This document shows, piece by piece, positions 9,052-18,200 of a stretch of DNA of 64,000 nucleotides. Position 1 is the stretch's first letter, and every line of letters starts with the position of its first letter. Made by a program: the position numbers and the translations under genes. The notes under the pieces are model-generated. The model was not told the origin of the DNA, searched no databases, and worked only from the letters and a program-made list of their open reading frames with translations. Origin of the DNA: Methylovirgula sp. (GTDB taxonomy: Bacteria > Pseudomonadota > Alphaproteobacteria > Rhizobiales > Beijerinckiaceae); contig NZ_JBBCGP010000001.1 in assembly GCF_037200945.1 (NCBI RefSeq), forward strand, positions 1,300,501 to 1,364,500, given 5' to 3'.

Positions 9052-9756
9052 GTGACCGAGGCCGATATCAGCCAGAAATCCGCAGCCACGTCCCCGCGTG
9101 ACTCCATTGTCGAGGCTCTGCTCGAACTTGCCGGTGAGCGGCATTGGGAAGACATCCCGCTGAGCGACATTGCCATGCGCGCCAATGTTTCGTTGTCGGC
9201 ATTCCGCGATGCGTTTCCATCGAAGGGCGCGGTGCTCGCGGCCTTCATGCGCAAGATCGATAAGGCGGTGCTCGACGACGTCCCGGCACCTGAGCCAGAT
9301 CAGTCCCCCAAGGATCGGCTCTTTGAGGTGCTGCTGCGCCGTCTCGAGGTTTTGAAACCCTACCGGCCGGGACTTGAGAGCATCAGCGAATGGAGCGTGC
9401 GCGATCCGTTCGCAGCCGCGGCGCTGAACAAGGAATCGATGAATTCCATGCGCTTCATGCTCGAGGCGGCCGGCATAGATTCGGAAGGCCCTGTTGGCGT
9501 GGTCAAGCTGCAAGGCCTCGCCTTGGCGTGGCGACGCGTGCTGGCGACCTGGTTCACGGACGACAGCCCCGACCTCGCGCCGACGAAGGCCGTACTTGAG
9601 CGCGAGCTCGCGCGCGGCAGCGCCGTTCTTGCTCGCGTCGAAGACATGGGCCGTCTGGCCTCGCCGCTGTTCTCGATCGCGCGCTCGTTTCTTGACCGCC
9701 GCCGTGGCGGTCTTCATGAGGCCAGCAAAGAAGACACGCCAACGACGTTTAACTAG
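9052..9756 (+). CDS. COQ9-like / TetR-type helix-turn-helix protein
   Basis: A 234-residue protein with a TetR-like N-terminal helix-turn-helix (SIVEALLELAGERHWEDIPL, then SDIAMRANVSLSAFRDAFPS) and a C-terminal region resembling COQ9, the lipid-binding ubiquinone-synthesis factor: it has LKPYRPGLESI and RRVLATWFTDDSPDLAPTK, which occur in alphaproteobacterial COQ9-type proteins. The GTG at 9052 is preferred because a strong AGGAGG lies at 9041-9046, five bases before it; a longer frame begins at 8977. It could act in ubiquinone synthesis or as a regulator, and the sequence cannot decide between these. Confidence 0.75.
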   Translation: MTEADISQKSAATSPRDSIVEALLELAGERHWEDIPLSDIAMRANVSLSAFRDAFPSKGAVLAAFMRKIDKAVLDDVPAPEPDQSPKDRLFEVLLRRLEVLKPYRPGLESISEWSVRDPFAAAALNKESMNSMRFMLEAAGIDSEGPVGVVKLQGLALAWRRVLATWFTDDSPDLAPTKAVLERELARGSAVLARVEDMGRLASPLFSIARSFLDRRRGGLHEASKEDTPTTFN

Positions 9757-9761
9757 AGCGC

Positions 9762-9798
9762 ATTGGACCGAAAAGTGCGCAGCGGTTTTCGGGCCAAT
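9762..9798. repeat. Long hairpin between convergent genes, dispersed-palindrome type
   Basis: Arms 9762-9774 and 9786-9798 pair over 13 positions with one mismatch (core CCGAAAA / TTTTCGG), loop 11 bases. It lies between the ends of the convergent COQ9-like gene and the histidine kinase gene. The core resembles palindromic elements scattered in Hyphomicrobiales genomes, and it may also act as a two-way terminator. Confidence 0.5.
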
Positions 9799-9827
9799 CC
9801 GATGCGATGAGAGAGATGGGTGCGTCG

Positions 9828-11210
9828 CTAAACCGGCACGCGGACCGTCGCGCGCAGGCCGCCGAGGGGACTTTCGCCAAGCGTGATGTCGCCGCCATGC
9901 GAGCGCGCGATATCTCGGGCGATGGCGAGGCCGAGCCCCGTGCCGCCCTGATCCTGATTACGTGAGGCGTCGAGCCGGTAGAACGGGCGGAAGACGTCTT
10001 CGCGCTGATCCGCGGGGATGCCTGGACCATTGTCATCGACATTGACGGTGAGAAACCGCTGATCGCGCTGGCCGTCGATCCGGATTTTCTTTGCATGTAC
10101 CAAAGCATTGCCGACGAGATTGGCGAGGCAGCGTTTGAAGGCCGCCGGGCGCACCATCACGATGGGATCGCCGTGGTAGGAGGAGCTGACTTCGGCGCCA
10201 TGGCGCTCGGCCTCGCTGCGGAGCCCCGCCAGAAAATCATTCATATTGGTGCGCGCCGCCGCTTCGCCGGAATCGCCGCGTGCGAAGGCGAGATAGGCCT
10301 CCAGCATCCGCTGCATTTCCTCGACGTCTTTCTGCATATCACCGGTTTCGGGCGTATCGCCGATCAGGGCCAGCGAGAGTCTGAACCGCGTGAGAATGGT
10401 GCGGAGATCGTGACTGACGCCGGTCAGCATCGCGGTCCGCTGCTCGATGTTGCGCTCGATGCGGCGTTTCATTTCGATGAAGGCATAACCGGCACGGCGG
10501 ATTTCGCGCGCGCCACGTGGCCGGAATTCGGCTTCGCGCCCCATGCCGAACGCTTCGGCCGCCGTCATCAGCCGCACGATCGGCGTGATCTGATTGCGCA
10601 GGAAAGCGATGGCGACGACGATCAGCACAAGCGACGTGCCAAGCATCCAGAGCAGGAAGATGTACGAGTTCGAGGCATAGGCGGCGCTGCGATAGGCAAC
10701 GACACGCAGGATCGAATTATCGAGAAGAATACGAATCTCGATGAGATTGGAGCGCCCGACTGTGTCGAGCCAGAAGGGACGACCGATCTGACGCTGGATC
10801 TCGTTCGACAGCGCGCCGTCAACGATCGAGAAAAACGGCTTCGAAAGAGGCGGCGGCAAGGGCCCCTTCGGCATGAACTCGATATCGATATTCATGCGCT
10901 CCTGAGCGATCCGCGTCAGCGTGTCGTAATTCTTGTCCTGCGGGTAGGAATTGTGGACGTCGATCACCGCGGCAATGTCCTGAACCAGCGCGGTCGAAAG
11001 CTGCCGGGTCACGAGCTGCCAGTGCCGCTCCAGAAAGACATAGGTCACCACGGTCTGCAGAATCAGCATCGGCAAAATGACGATGAGCAGCGAACGTGCG
11101 TAGAGGCCTTTCGGCATCAGCGATTTGAGCCGCTGTGCAACGCTGCGCCAGAGGGCGCGCGGCTTGGCGAGAGAGCCCTGTAGTGATGGGCTGGCGGACG
11201 TCTGGTTCAT
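9828..11210 (-). CDS. EnvZ-like membrane sensor histidine kinase
   Basis: A 460-residue inner-membrane kinase. Transmembrane helices lie at about 40-60 and 182-204, enclosing a periplasmic sensor of about 120 residues; a HAMP linker follows (ITPIVRLMTAAEAFGMG). The phosphoacceptor is His267 in GVSHDLRTILTRF, where the usual HELRTPL proline is isoleucine, a variant I recall from EnvZ-type kinases of this bacterial order. The ATPase domain shows NLVGNALVHA (N-box), VDDNGPGIP (G1) and GGTGLGLAIARD (G2). Its ATG overlaps the stop of the upstream response regulator (ATGA at 11207-11210 read on the minus strand), so the two are a cognate pair. The signal sensed is unknown. Confidence 0.93.
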   Translation of the reverse strand: MNQTSASPSLQGSLAKPRALWRSVAQRLKSLMPKGLYARSLLIVILPMLILQTVVTYVFLERHWQLVTRQLSTALVQDIAAVIDVHNSYPQDKNYDTLTRIAQERMNIDIEFMPKGPLPPPLSKPFFSIVDGALSNEIQRQIGRPFWLDTVGRSNLIEIRILLDNSILRVVAYRSAAYASNSYIFLLWMLGTSLVLIVVAIAFLRNQITPIVRLMTAAEAFGMGREAEFRPRGAREIRRAGYAFIEMKRRIERNIEQRTAMLTGVSHDLRTILTRFRLSLALIGDTPETGDMQKDVEEMQRMLEAYLAFARGDSGEAAARTNMNDFLAGLRSEAERHGAEVSSSYHGDPIVMVRPAAFKRCLANLVGNALVHAKKIRIDGQRDQRFLTVNVDDNGPGIPADQREDVFRPFYRLDASRNQDQGGTGLGLAIARDIARSHGGDITLGESPLGGLRATVRVPV

Positions 11211-11962
11211 CAGCGATCGATAAGGAGGCGATAGCCGGCGCCGCGCACGGTCTGCAGATACAGCGGATTGGCTGGGTCGCGTTCGATTTTGTGGCGGAGG
11301 CGATTGACTTGAACGTCCACGGTGCGCTCGTTTCCGGCGGCGCCGGGGCCGGCGAGCAATTCGCGGCTGACGGTTTCACCCGGTTTCGCGGCGAGCAGCC
11401 GCAGCATGTCGCGCTCGCGCTCGGTCAGCCGGATGACTTCCTCGCCGCGCCGGAGGTCGCCCCGGTGCAGGTCGAACGTGAAGCCGCCGAAATACACATG
11501 CGTGATTTGCGTCGGGGGCGCCGGCGGCTGCGCTCGCCGCAGGATCGAGCCGATGCGCAAAAGCAGTTCGCGCGGCTCGAAGGGCTTGGCGAGAAAATCG
11601 TCGATCCCGTTTTCAAAACCTGCGATCCGGTCGTCGGTTTCGGCTTTCGCCGTCAGCATGAGGATCGGCACGCGACCGCGGTCGGATGTATCGGTGCGCA
11701 GCCGCGCCGCGAAATCGAATCCGTTTTCCCCCGGCATCATCACGTCGAGAACGATGAGGTCGAATGACAGATTCTTGAGCGCAGCATTCGCTTCCTCGGC
11801 ATTGCCGGCCAGCGTGACGCGATAGCCCTCGCGGCTCAGATAGCGTTGCAGCAGGTCGCGAATGCGCCGGTCGTCGTCAACGATCAGCAGGTGCGCGGCG
11901 TCGTCGGCCGGGATCGTCGGCGCGCCGGATTCGGCTTCGCGTTCGATCTCGGATTCGGTCAT
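11210..11962 (-). CDS. OmpR-family response regulator
   Basis: A 250-residue two-component regulator. The receiver domain has acidic residues in LLIVDDDRRIRDLL, phosphoacceptor Asp73 in LIVLDVMMPGENGF, the MLTAKAE threonine and a KPFEPREL lysine. The C-terminal winged helix reads LTERERDMLRLLAAKPGE and then VDVQVNRLRHKIE, with the GAGYRL ending of the OmpR/PhoB class. The stop overlaps the kinase start, and its own start overlaps the MarR stop by ATGA, so all three form one operon. The N-terminal 20 residues before the receiver are an unusual acidic extension. Confidence 0.93.
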   Translation of the reverse strand: MTESEIEREAESGAPTIPADDAAHLLIVDDDRRIRDLLQRYLSREGYRVTLAGNAEEANAALKNLSFDLIVLDVMMPGENGFDFAARLRTDTSDRGRVPILMLTAKAETDDRIAGFENGIDDFLAKPFEPRELLLRIGSILRRAQPPAPPTQITHVYFGGFTFDLHRGDLRRGEEVIRLTERERDMLRLLAAKPGETVSRELLAGPGAAGNERTVDVQVNRLRHKIERDPANPLYLQTVRGAGYRLLIDR

Positions 11963-12522
11963 AGCTCACGGCCAAGCGATTTGAGCCGGGTGCCCGAAGC
12001 CACCAGCGTCGCGACTTTCTCCTGTTCGCGCGGGTCGATCATGGCGAGCAGGAAGGCGATGGCGTCGGGCCGGGCGTTTTTCTGCAAATGTCCGAAGACG
12101 CGCCGGAACCGCTGAGTTTGAAGCTTCGCAATGCTCAGCGCGAGATTGACGCCCGTCTTGGTGGGAAAGAGCTGGCGTTGCCGCCGGTCGATGGCGCCGG
12201 CGCGCACCTCGACATAGCCCTCGTCACGCAATTCCTTGAGGACGCGATTGAGGCTCTGCTTGGTGATCTTCAGAATGTCGAGCAGTTCGGCGATGGTGAG
12301 GCCGGGGCGGCGGCTGACAAAATGCAGGACGCGGTGATGCGCGCGGCCAAAACCGTAGTTTTCAAGCAACCGGTCGGCGTCACTGACAAAATCCCGATAG
12401 GCGAAGAACAGGAGTTCGATCAGATCGAACATCGGCTCCGCTTCCGCTTGTGCCGCGGGCGTCAGGCGCGCCGCAACCGGCAGGCTGGGTTCGGCGTTTT
12501 TTCTCCGCGTCAAAGATTCCAT
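11959..12522 (-). CDS. MarR-family transcriptional regulator
   Basis: A winged-helix regulator that opens the MarR / response-regulator / kinase operon. Core helices: LLFFAYRDFVSDADRLLENY, GRAHHRVLHFVSRRPGLTI, recognition region LLDILKITKQSLNRVLKEL, and the wing GAIDRRQRQLFPT carrying the conserved DRR(Q/R) motif. The ATG at 12520-12522 is taken; an ATG at 12570 would add 16 residues and cannot be excluded. The four-base overlap with the response regulator start suggests translational coupling. MarR next to a two-component pair may report a second input such as a small molecule, but no ligand is evident. Confidence 0.87.
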   Translation of the reverse strand: MESLTRRKNAEPSLPVAARLTPAAQAEAEPMFDLIELLFFAYRDFVSDADRLLENYGFGRAHHRVLHFVSRRPGLTIAELLDILKITKQSLNRVLKELRDEGYVEVRAGAIDRRQRQLFPTKTGVNLALSIAKLQTQRFRRVFGHLQKNARPDAIAFLLAMIDPREQEKVATLVASGTRLKSLGREL

Positions 12523-12767
12523 CAGCCGAATTCCCGAATTGCATGGTCCAGGTAGAATTTCATGGCCCATAGCACGCTGGCGCCGCGCCGTCAGGCCCCG
12601 GACGGTCCGGGCATTAAGTCAGTGATGTTGACATATTCCAAGAGGATTGATAGCCGTCAAGATGCCGTTTCCGCTCGCCAAAGGCATGTAAACTTTTTGC
12701 GCGACGGGCTGATCAGAGTCAGAATGTGCCGCGGGCGAGCTCGGCCCGCGCGAAAGGAGATAGCGTC

Positions 12768-13655
12768 ATGTCCGTTTTGCCGTTCGACCAGCGTGAGGGT
12801 TTCATCTGGATGAATGGCGTTCTGGTTCCATGGCGCGACGCGAAGCTGCATGTTCTGTCGCACGGCCTGCATTATGCCTCCTCTGTGTTTGAAGGCGAAC
12901 GCGCCTATGATGGGCGGATTTTCAAATCGACGGAGCATTCGGAGCGGTTCAAACGCTCTGCCAATGTGCTCGATTTTGAAATTCCCTATTCCGTCGCCGA
13001 GTTGAACGCGGCCAAGCAGCTCGTCGTCGATAAGAATGGCCTCACGGATTGTTACGTGCGCCCGGTTGCCTGGCGCGGTAGCGAGATGATGGCGGTTGCG
13101 GCACAGAATTCGACGATCAATACGGCAATCGCCGTCTGGGCGTGGCCGAGCATGTTCAACGTCGAAGAGAAGATGAAGGGCATCCGCCTCGATATCGCCG
13201 AATATCGCCGCCCCGATCCGCAGACGGCGCCGACCGCCGCCAAGGCCGCGGGCCTTTATATGATCTGCACGATTTCGAAACATCGCGCTGAGCGGCGCGG
13301 CTATGCCGATGCCATGATGCTCGACTGGCAGGGACGCGTCGCCGAATGTACCGGCGCCAATATTTTCTTCGCCGCCGGCGGCGCGCTGCATACGCCGATC
13401 GCCGATTGCTTCCTCGACGGTATCACCCGGCGCACGGTCATCGACCTTGCCCGGCGCCGCGGCATCGAGGTGATCGAGCGGCGGATCATGCCGGAAGAAC
13501 TTGCCAATTTCGACGAATGCTTCGTCACGGGCACGGGGGCAGAGGTCACGCCCGTCTCCGAAATCGGTCCCTATAAGTTCGTGCCGGCCGCGCTCTCACG
13601 CGCATTCGTCGAAGATTATTCGAACGAAGTGCGGCCGAAGCAGCAGGCGGCGTAA
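12768..13655 (+). CDS. ilvE: Branched-chain amino acid aminotransferase
   Basis: PLP enzyme of fold type IV that catalyses the last step of leucine, isoleucine and valine synthesis. It has 295 residues from the ATG at 12768, which follows GAAAGGAGA at 12752-12760. Seen: WMNGVLVPWRDAKLHVLSHG and ASSVFEGERAY near the start, then YVRPVAWRG. The PLP-lysine region is in the ANIFFAAGGALHTP half, with CFLDGITRRTVIDLARRRG and CFVTGTGAEVTPVSEIG for phosphate and carboxylate binding. Divergent from the MarR operon; 245 bases separate them. Confidence 0.94.
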   Translation: MSVLPFDQREGFIWMNGVLVPWRDAKLHVLSHGLHYASSVFEGERAYDGRIFKSTEHSERFKRSANVLDFEIPYSVAELNAAKQLVVDKNGLTDCYVRPVAWRGSEMMAVAAQNSTINTAIAVWAWPSMFNVEEKMKGIRLDIAEYRRPDPQTAPTAAKAAGLYMICTISKHRAERRGYADAMMLDWQGRVAECTGANIFFAAGGALHTPIADCFLDGITRRTVIDLARRRGIEVIERRIMPEELANFDECFVTGTGAEVTPVSEIGPYKFVPAALSRAFVEDYSNEVRPKQQAA

Positions 13656-13683
13656 CCTCGGTGCAGTTGAAGAACGCGACCCG

Positions 13684-14385
13684 CTAATTGTGCGGCTCGA
13701 TCGTCATCTCGAACGTTGCAACATCGAACGTCTCATTGATGCGCTTGATGAGTTCGAGGGGTGGCCCGAGCGCTTCGGCGCGTTTGCCTAAAATCTCGAA
13801 CCAGAGTTTGGTTTCATGCCCGCTCTGGCTTTGGCGCTGAAGCGACGCATGATAACCGAGCGGCGCCAGTACTTGGTTCAGCCGGTCAGAAAGCCCATCC
13901 TGCGTTGTGGCGCGGATGACGAGAATGGCGCGTTGCTCGCGCGGAATTCGCGCGTCGAACCAGCGCAAGGTCGAGAGCGTCAAAACGGTGAGGATTGTTC
14001 CGGCAATCCCGAGGTAGATTTGGCCGCCGCCGAAGCAAAGGCCGATCACGGTCATCACCCATAATGTCGCCGCGGTGGTTACGCCGGTGACGAGATCGCC
14101 TCGGCGCAAAATCGTGCCGCCGCCGATGAAACCCACGCCTGTCAATATGCCAAGCGGGAGACGCATCAAATCCATGTCGCCGAAGGAGGCTGCTGTCTTG
14201 CCGGAAACGGACAGCAGAATATTGGCCTGGATCATCGCGAGAGCCGCCGCCAGCGCGACAAGGATCGTGGTGCGCAAGCCGGCGACATGGCCGCGCACCC
14301 CACGGTCTATGCCGACGGCTGCGGCGGCAATCAGCGTCAGCGCGAGGCGTAGCGCAATATCTTGCCACGTCGGATAAAGAGGCAT
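13684..14385 (-). CDS. mgtC: MgtC/SapB-family membrane protein
   Basis: A 233-residue inner-membrane protein. The N-terminal about 150 residues hold four to five hydrophobic helices with the family motifs GIDRGVRGHVAGLRTTILV, LTGVGFIGGGTILRRG and GVTTAATLWV. The C-terminal about 80 residues are a cytoplasmic ACT-like domain (QRAILVIRATTQDGLSDRL). MgtC proteins support growth at low magnesium and bind the F1Fo ATPase in Salmonella. The ATG at 14383-14385 gives the family length; a frame open to 14604 would overlap the divergent CHAD gene. Regulation is not visible. Confidence 0.88.
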   Translation of the reverse strand: MPLYPTWQDIALRLALTLIAAAAVGIDRGVRGHVAGLRTTILVALAAALAMIQANILLSVSGKTAASFGDMDLMRLPLGILTGVGFIGGGTILRRGDLVTGVTTAATLWVMTVIGLCFGGGQIYLGIAGTILTVLTLSTLRWFDARIPREQRAILVIRATTQDGLSDRLNQVLAPLGYHASLQRQSQSGHETKLWFEILGKRAEALGPPLELIKRINETFDVATFEMTIEPHN

Positions 14386-14524
14386 TTGCACGCGTGAAGC
14401 ATTCGTTGCAGAAAGAACTTGTTGCAGATCATAAGACAAGCTCCCGTCTTTGAATATCGTTAGATTGCTGGGGTAAATCCGCATGGGGCGATGCACGTCG
14501 CGCAGAGCGTCTGAAGATGTGATC

Positions 14525-16096
14525 ATGGCCAATAGATTCGAAAGAAGTTTGGCCTTTTCTCTCGAACCCGGCGATTGCGAAAAGTTGATTGCGCAGCTGG
14601 GCATCGCGGGCGCGCGATGGACCGCGGAGACGAAGGTGCTGTCGCTCTATCTCGACACGCCGGAGAGCGCGATCGGCAAGTTCGGCTTTGCCTATGGCAT
14701 CCGCCGCCGGGGCGATGCGACGTTGAACGACACGCAACAGGCGCTTGATCGCTTTATGCGTGGGTTGCCCGGGGAAAAGGGATGGACGACATTCCGGCAT
14801 GCGATGTCTGCCGCGGCGCCACCCGATGCGCGAAAATTGCAAAGCCTCCTGCGTGCTGCGAGCACGAAGCAGCAGCTTGAAGTCGCATTCCAGAGCGAGA
14901 CCAAACGCAGCTTTTGGTCTCTCCCGGTTGCTGGTGGTCACGCCGGCGTGGTGTTGGAACAGGGCGCTCTTGCTGGCGTGGGCAGCAAACGGCTCGCGCG
15001 TCTGACTGTGACCTATGCCGCCGCTTTTGCGGCACCCCTATTCGCCTTCCTCGCTGCGGCGGCTAAGGTCGTCCCGCTGTGGATGACTGGCGAATCCCTT
15101 GCGCTCGAAGCATATCGGCAGCTTGGCCGGCTTGACGTTCCGCTGCCCGGCGCAATCACCCCGCGGCTGACATTCGATATGTCCGCAGCGACGGCATTTC
15201 AGACCATCGCGCATGCGACAATCGATCACTTTCTTCTAGCGCAGGCGCGCGTGCGTTTTTTGGGCGACAAAGAAGGTGTGCATCAGGGCCGCGTCGCCCT
15301 GCGCCGATTTTCTGCGGCATGGCGTCTATTTTTGCCGCTCGTTGCGGGCGAAGATGCGGATGTCTTGAAAGAAGACTTGCAGCGCCTCAAAAGTCCGCTA
15401 CGCGCCGCCCGTGACCTCGACGTGCTTTTAAGCAATCTTACCAAATATTCGGCCGAAAACCCTTCACTGCCGGTGCTTCCCGTCCGCAAGCTTCTCGAAG
15501 CGCGACGGGAAAAAGCCTATGCGGCGCTTGTTGCGGCACTCAAAGCACCAGACACTGAAGCGTTGCTGCTGCGTCTCCTTGCTTGGGTGGATGCCGGCGA
15601 ATGGACGCGCGAGGCGGTGCGCACAAAAGACCGCGACGAGTTGATTGGCGCCTTCGTTCAGCGCAAGTTCAGTAAGCTTATCCAAAAATTCGCGCGGCGC
15701 TCCGACGAGCTGGAGGAAGCGAGTTCCAAAGAGCGCCATCGCACGCGGATACATGCAAAAAATCTACGCTATGACGTGGAATTTCTCGACAATCTCGTGC
15801 GGATCGCGGGTCGGAAGGGACTTCGCAAAAACCAGCGTGCTTTTGTTGGTGCGCTCAAACGCATACAGAGTTTCCTTGGCGACGAAAACGATGTGTTGAT
15901 GGCGCATTCCTATTTTGTAGGTCTTGGTCGGGACGAAGATACATTGGCGGCGGATGAAGCCGCTCAGGCCGCAGGCGCCGCCATTGCCGCCCATGTGCGC
16001 GCGAGCGGCAAACGGAAATTTCATAAAATCGTCGCAAAAGCGCGGCGGGACCTTTTTGAGGTAAAGCCATTTTGGTTTGATCTGGCAAGGCATTAG
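14525..16096 (+). CDS. CHAD domain protein with degenerate CYTH-like N-terminus
   Basis: A 523-residue protein. The C-terminal half is a CHAD domain: VHQGRVALRRFSAAWRLF (histidine and basic residues for polyphosphate), ARDLDVLL, RTRIHAKNLRYDVEFLDNL and RIQSFLGDENDV. The N-terminal part occupies the place of a CYTH triphosphatase domain and keeps LYLDTPE and a GIRRRG block, but the ExExK metal motif is absent from its first strand (LAFSLEPGD). CHAD domains bind polyphosphate. The missing motif suggests the N-terminal domain has lost triphosphatase activity. The ATG at 14525 is chosen over one at 14483. Divergent from mgtC. Confidence 0.82.
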   Translation: MANRFERSLAFSLEPGDCEKLIAQLGIAGARWTAETKVLSLYLDTPESAIGKFGFAYGIRRRGDATLNDTQQALDRFMRGLPGEKGWTTFRHAMSAAAPPDARKLQSLLRAASTKQQLEVAFQSETKRSFWSLPVAGGHAGVVLEQGALAGVGSKRLARLTVTYAAAFAAPLFAFLAAAAKVVPLWMTGESLALEAYRQLGRLDVPLPGAITPRLTFDMSAATAFQTIAHATIDHFLLAQARVRFLGDKEGVHQGRVALRRFSAAWRLFLPLVAGEDADVLKEDLQRLKSPLRAARDLDVLLSNLTKYSAENPSLPVLPVRKLLEARREKAYAALVAALKAPDTEALLLRLLAWVDAGEWTREAVRTKDRDELIGAFVQRKFSKLIQKFARRSDELEEASSKERHRTRIHAKNLRYDVEFLDNLVRIAGRKGLRKNQRAFVGALKRIQSFLGDENDVLMAHSYFVGLGRDEDTLAADEAAQAAGAAIAAHVRASGKRKFHKIVAKARRDLFEVKPFWFDLARH

Positions 16097-16176
16097 CCTA
16101 TTCATGCAATCCGGCCTCGGGCGAATTCACTGCGCGGCAAGGCCTAAGTTGAGATTTTAACTTTCGGAACAACGAC

Positions 16177-17586
16177 TTGAAAATTCTCCCGATCATCATG
16201 TGCGGCGGCTCCGGCACCCGGGTTTGGCCGGAATCACGCGAAAGCCTGCCAAAGCAATTCATTTCGCTGTTTGGCGCGCGTTCGACCTTTCAACTGGCCC
16301 TGGAGAACATCGACGATCCGTTGTTCGAGCCGCCAATTGTGATTTCGAATCAGGATTACCGCTTCCTCGTGTCTGAGCAGGTGAAGGAAACCGGCCGCGC
16401 CGCGCGCGTGGTGCTGGAGCCGATCCGGCGGGATTCGGCGCCGGCCGTCGCGGTCGGGACAGAACTCGCGGTCGAAATCGCGCCGGAAACGATCGTTGCG
16501 ATCTTTGCCGCGGATCACGTCATCAAGGACCGCGCCGCGTTCATCGCGTCTTGCCGCTCCGCAGCCGAGGCAGCGTCAGCAGGTTATATCGTGACGCTCG
16601 GCATCAAGCCCGCGGGGCCCGCGACCGGCTATGGCTACATCAAGACCGGCAAGCCCGTCATGGATGATGGCTCGGTTCTGCAGGTCGAGGCTTTCGTTGA
16701 AAAGCCCGATGCCGAGACCGCCGCCCGGTATTGCGCCGAAGGTTATCTTTGGAATGCTGGCAATTTCATCTTTCGCGCCGACGTCATGCAGGCAGAATTA
16801 CGCCAGCACGCGCCGCTCGTCCTTGATGCGGCGGCGGAAGCTCTGGGCAAAGCGCGCAAGGATCTCGAATTCCTGCTTCTCGACAAGGAGGCGTTCTCGC
16901 GCGCACCGAAAATCTCGATCGATTATGCAGTGATGGAACATACCGACAAGGCCGCCGTCGTGCCGGCGGATATCGGCTGGTCCGATGTCGGCACCTGGGC
17001 GGCGGTCGATGAATTATCGCCGCATGACAGCGACGGCAATTCGGTGCGTGGCCATGGCATCGTGATGCACGCCAAGAACGTGCATATCCGTTCCGACGAT
17101 CATCTCACGACGGTGGTCGGCGTCGATAATGTCATCGTTGTTACGACGCAGGACGCCGTGCTGGTGCTCGACCGCGCGCATGGCGACAAGGTCAAGCAAC
17201 TCGTCGATAGGCTCAAAGCCGAGAATCGGCGCGAAGCTTTGGAGCATAAACGCTCCTATCGGCCGTGGGGCTATTATCAATCGATCGACAATGGCCCGCG
17301 TTATCAGGTCAAGCGCATCGTGGTGAAGCCCGGCGCGCAATTGTCATTGCAGAAACATTTTCACCGCGCCGAACATTGGATCGTCGTGCGCGGCACGGCC
17401 GAGGTCACGCGTAACAGCGAGACCCTCCAGGTTCATGAAAACGAGTCGATCTTCCTGCCGATCGGCGCCGTTCACCGGCTCGCCAATCCGGGCAAGATCG
17501 ATCTCGAATTGATCGAAGTGCAGACCGGCTCATATCTTGGCGAAGACGATATCGTGCGGCTTGAGGACGTCTATAATCGCGTGTGA
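16177..17586 (+). CDS. manC: Mannose-1-phosphate guanylyltransferase / mannose-6-phosphate isomerase
   Basis: Bifunctional 469-residue enzyme supplying GDP-mannose for polysaccharides. The nucleotidyltransferase signature GGSGTRVWPESRESLPKQF is at the N-terminus, with AADHVIKD and VEKPDAETA further on and DIGWSDVGTW near residue 270. The C-terminal cupin (RPWGYYQSIDNGPRYQVKRI, LQKHFHRAEHWIVVRGTAEV) is the type II isomerase with metal-binding histidines. The only start matching the family is TTG at 16177, with a weak GGAAC upstream. It overlaps the convergent VanZ-like gene by 16 bases. No glycan-export cluster is adjacent. Confidence 0.94.
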   Translation: MKILPIIMCGGSGTRVWPESRESLPKQFISLFGARSTFQLALENIDDPLFEPPIVISNQDYRFLVSEQVKETGRAARVVLEPIRRDSAPAVAVGTELAVEIAPETIVAIFAADHVIKDRAAFIASCRSAAEAASAGYIVTLGIKPAGPATGYGYIKTGKPVMDDGSVLQVEAFVEKPDAETAARYCAEGYLWNAGNFIFRADVMQAELRQHAPLVLDAAAEALGKARKDLEFLLLDKEAFSRAPKISIDYAVMEHTDKAAVVPADIGWSDVGTWAAVDELSPHDSDGNSVRGHGIVMHAKNVHIRSDDHLTTVVGVDNVIVVTTQDAVLVLDRAHGDKVKQLVDRLKAENRREALEHKRSYRPWGYYQSIDNGPRYQVKRIVVKPGAQLSLQKHFHRAEHWIVVRGTAEVTRNSETLQVHENESIFLPIGAVHRLANPGKIDLELIEVQTGSYLGEDDIVRLEDVYNRV

Positions 17587-17993
17587 GCGACGTCCTCGGC
17601 ACTGCCGGGTGTCTCGAAATGTTCAGAGACGCTCTCTGCCGGTTGCACGTGCCAATGCTCCCACCAGATCGTCGCAAGCAGGCCGAAGGCGACGCCGCAT
17701 AGCGCGCCGAGCGAACTCATGACGAAATCGCCGTAGCGCCCGAAATGGCCCGGAATCAGAAGCTGGATGATTTCAAGAGTACCAGAATAGATGCTGAGCC
17801 AGGCGGCGATTTCGATGCCTGCTGCCGGCCGCGGGAAACGAATTGTGAGGATCAGGGCCGCCAGAAAATAAGTGACGAAACGCTCAGTCAGGATCGAATG
17901 GCTGGCATACGGACGCCACTCGCTGGGGGTCAGCGAGAGTACGGCGATCAGCAAGATCGCGAGCCAGGGGGCAAGTCGCATGAATCGCTTCAC
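17571..17993 (-). CDS. VanZ-like membrane protein
   Basis: A 140-residue protein with about four hydrophobic segments: LAPWLAILLIAVLSL at the start, RFVTYFLAALILTIRF, IEIAAWLSIYSGTLEIIQLL, and GDFVMSSLGALCGVAFGLLA. The pattern, with an LTP turn after the first helix and ExxQ/GRxGD...D between helices, fits the VanZ-like family. VanZ gives low-level teicoplanin resistance in enterococci, but most chromosomal relatives have no known role. Its 3' end overlaps manC by 16 bases on the opposite strand. A charged tail of about 25 residues is unique. Confidence 0.7.
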   Translation of the reverse strand: MKRFMRLAPWLAILLIAVLSLTPSEWRPYASHSILTERFVTYFLAALILTIRFPRPAAGIEIAAWLSIYSGTLEIIQLLIPGHFGRYGDFVMSSLGALCGVAFGLLATIWWEHWHVQPAESVSEHFETPGSAEDVAHTRL

Positions 17994-18200
17994 TTGAGAC
18001 TTTTAGCACCCGAGCGCCCGCGGGCCAATGAAGAACCGCGAATTTGCTGAAAGAACCCGCTGTCAATTTAACAATGCTTTTACTTTGATGAGAGGGCATT
18101 AACATTATCGATTCCCTAACCACGCCGCGCGGATTTGAGCCGTAAAAGCGCGTTTCGCATTATAACAAAGGCATCGTCAGCTTTCTGGTTGTGGATTTCG

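Noticed and set aside
10095..11183. A 362-residue plus-strand frame
   Set aside because: Antisense to the histidine kinase, no motif.
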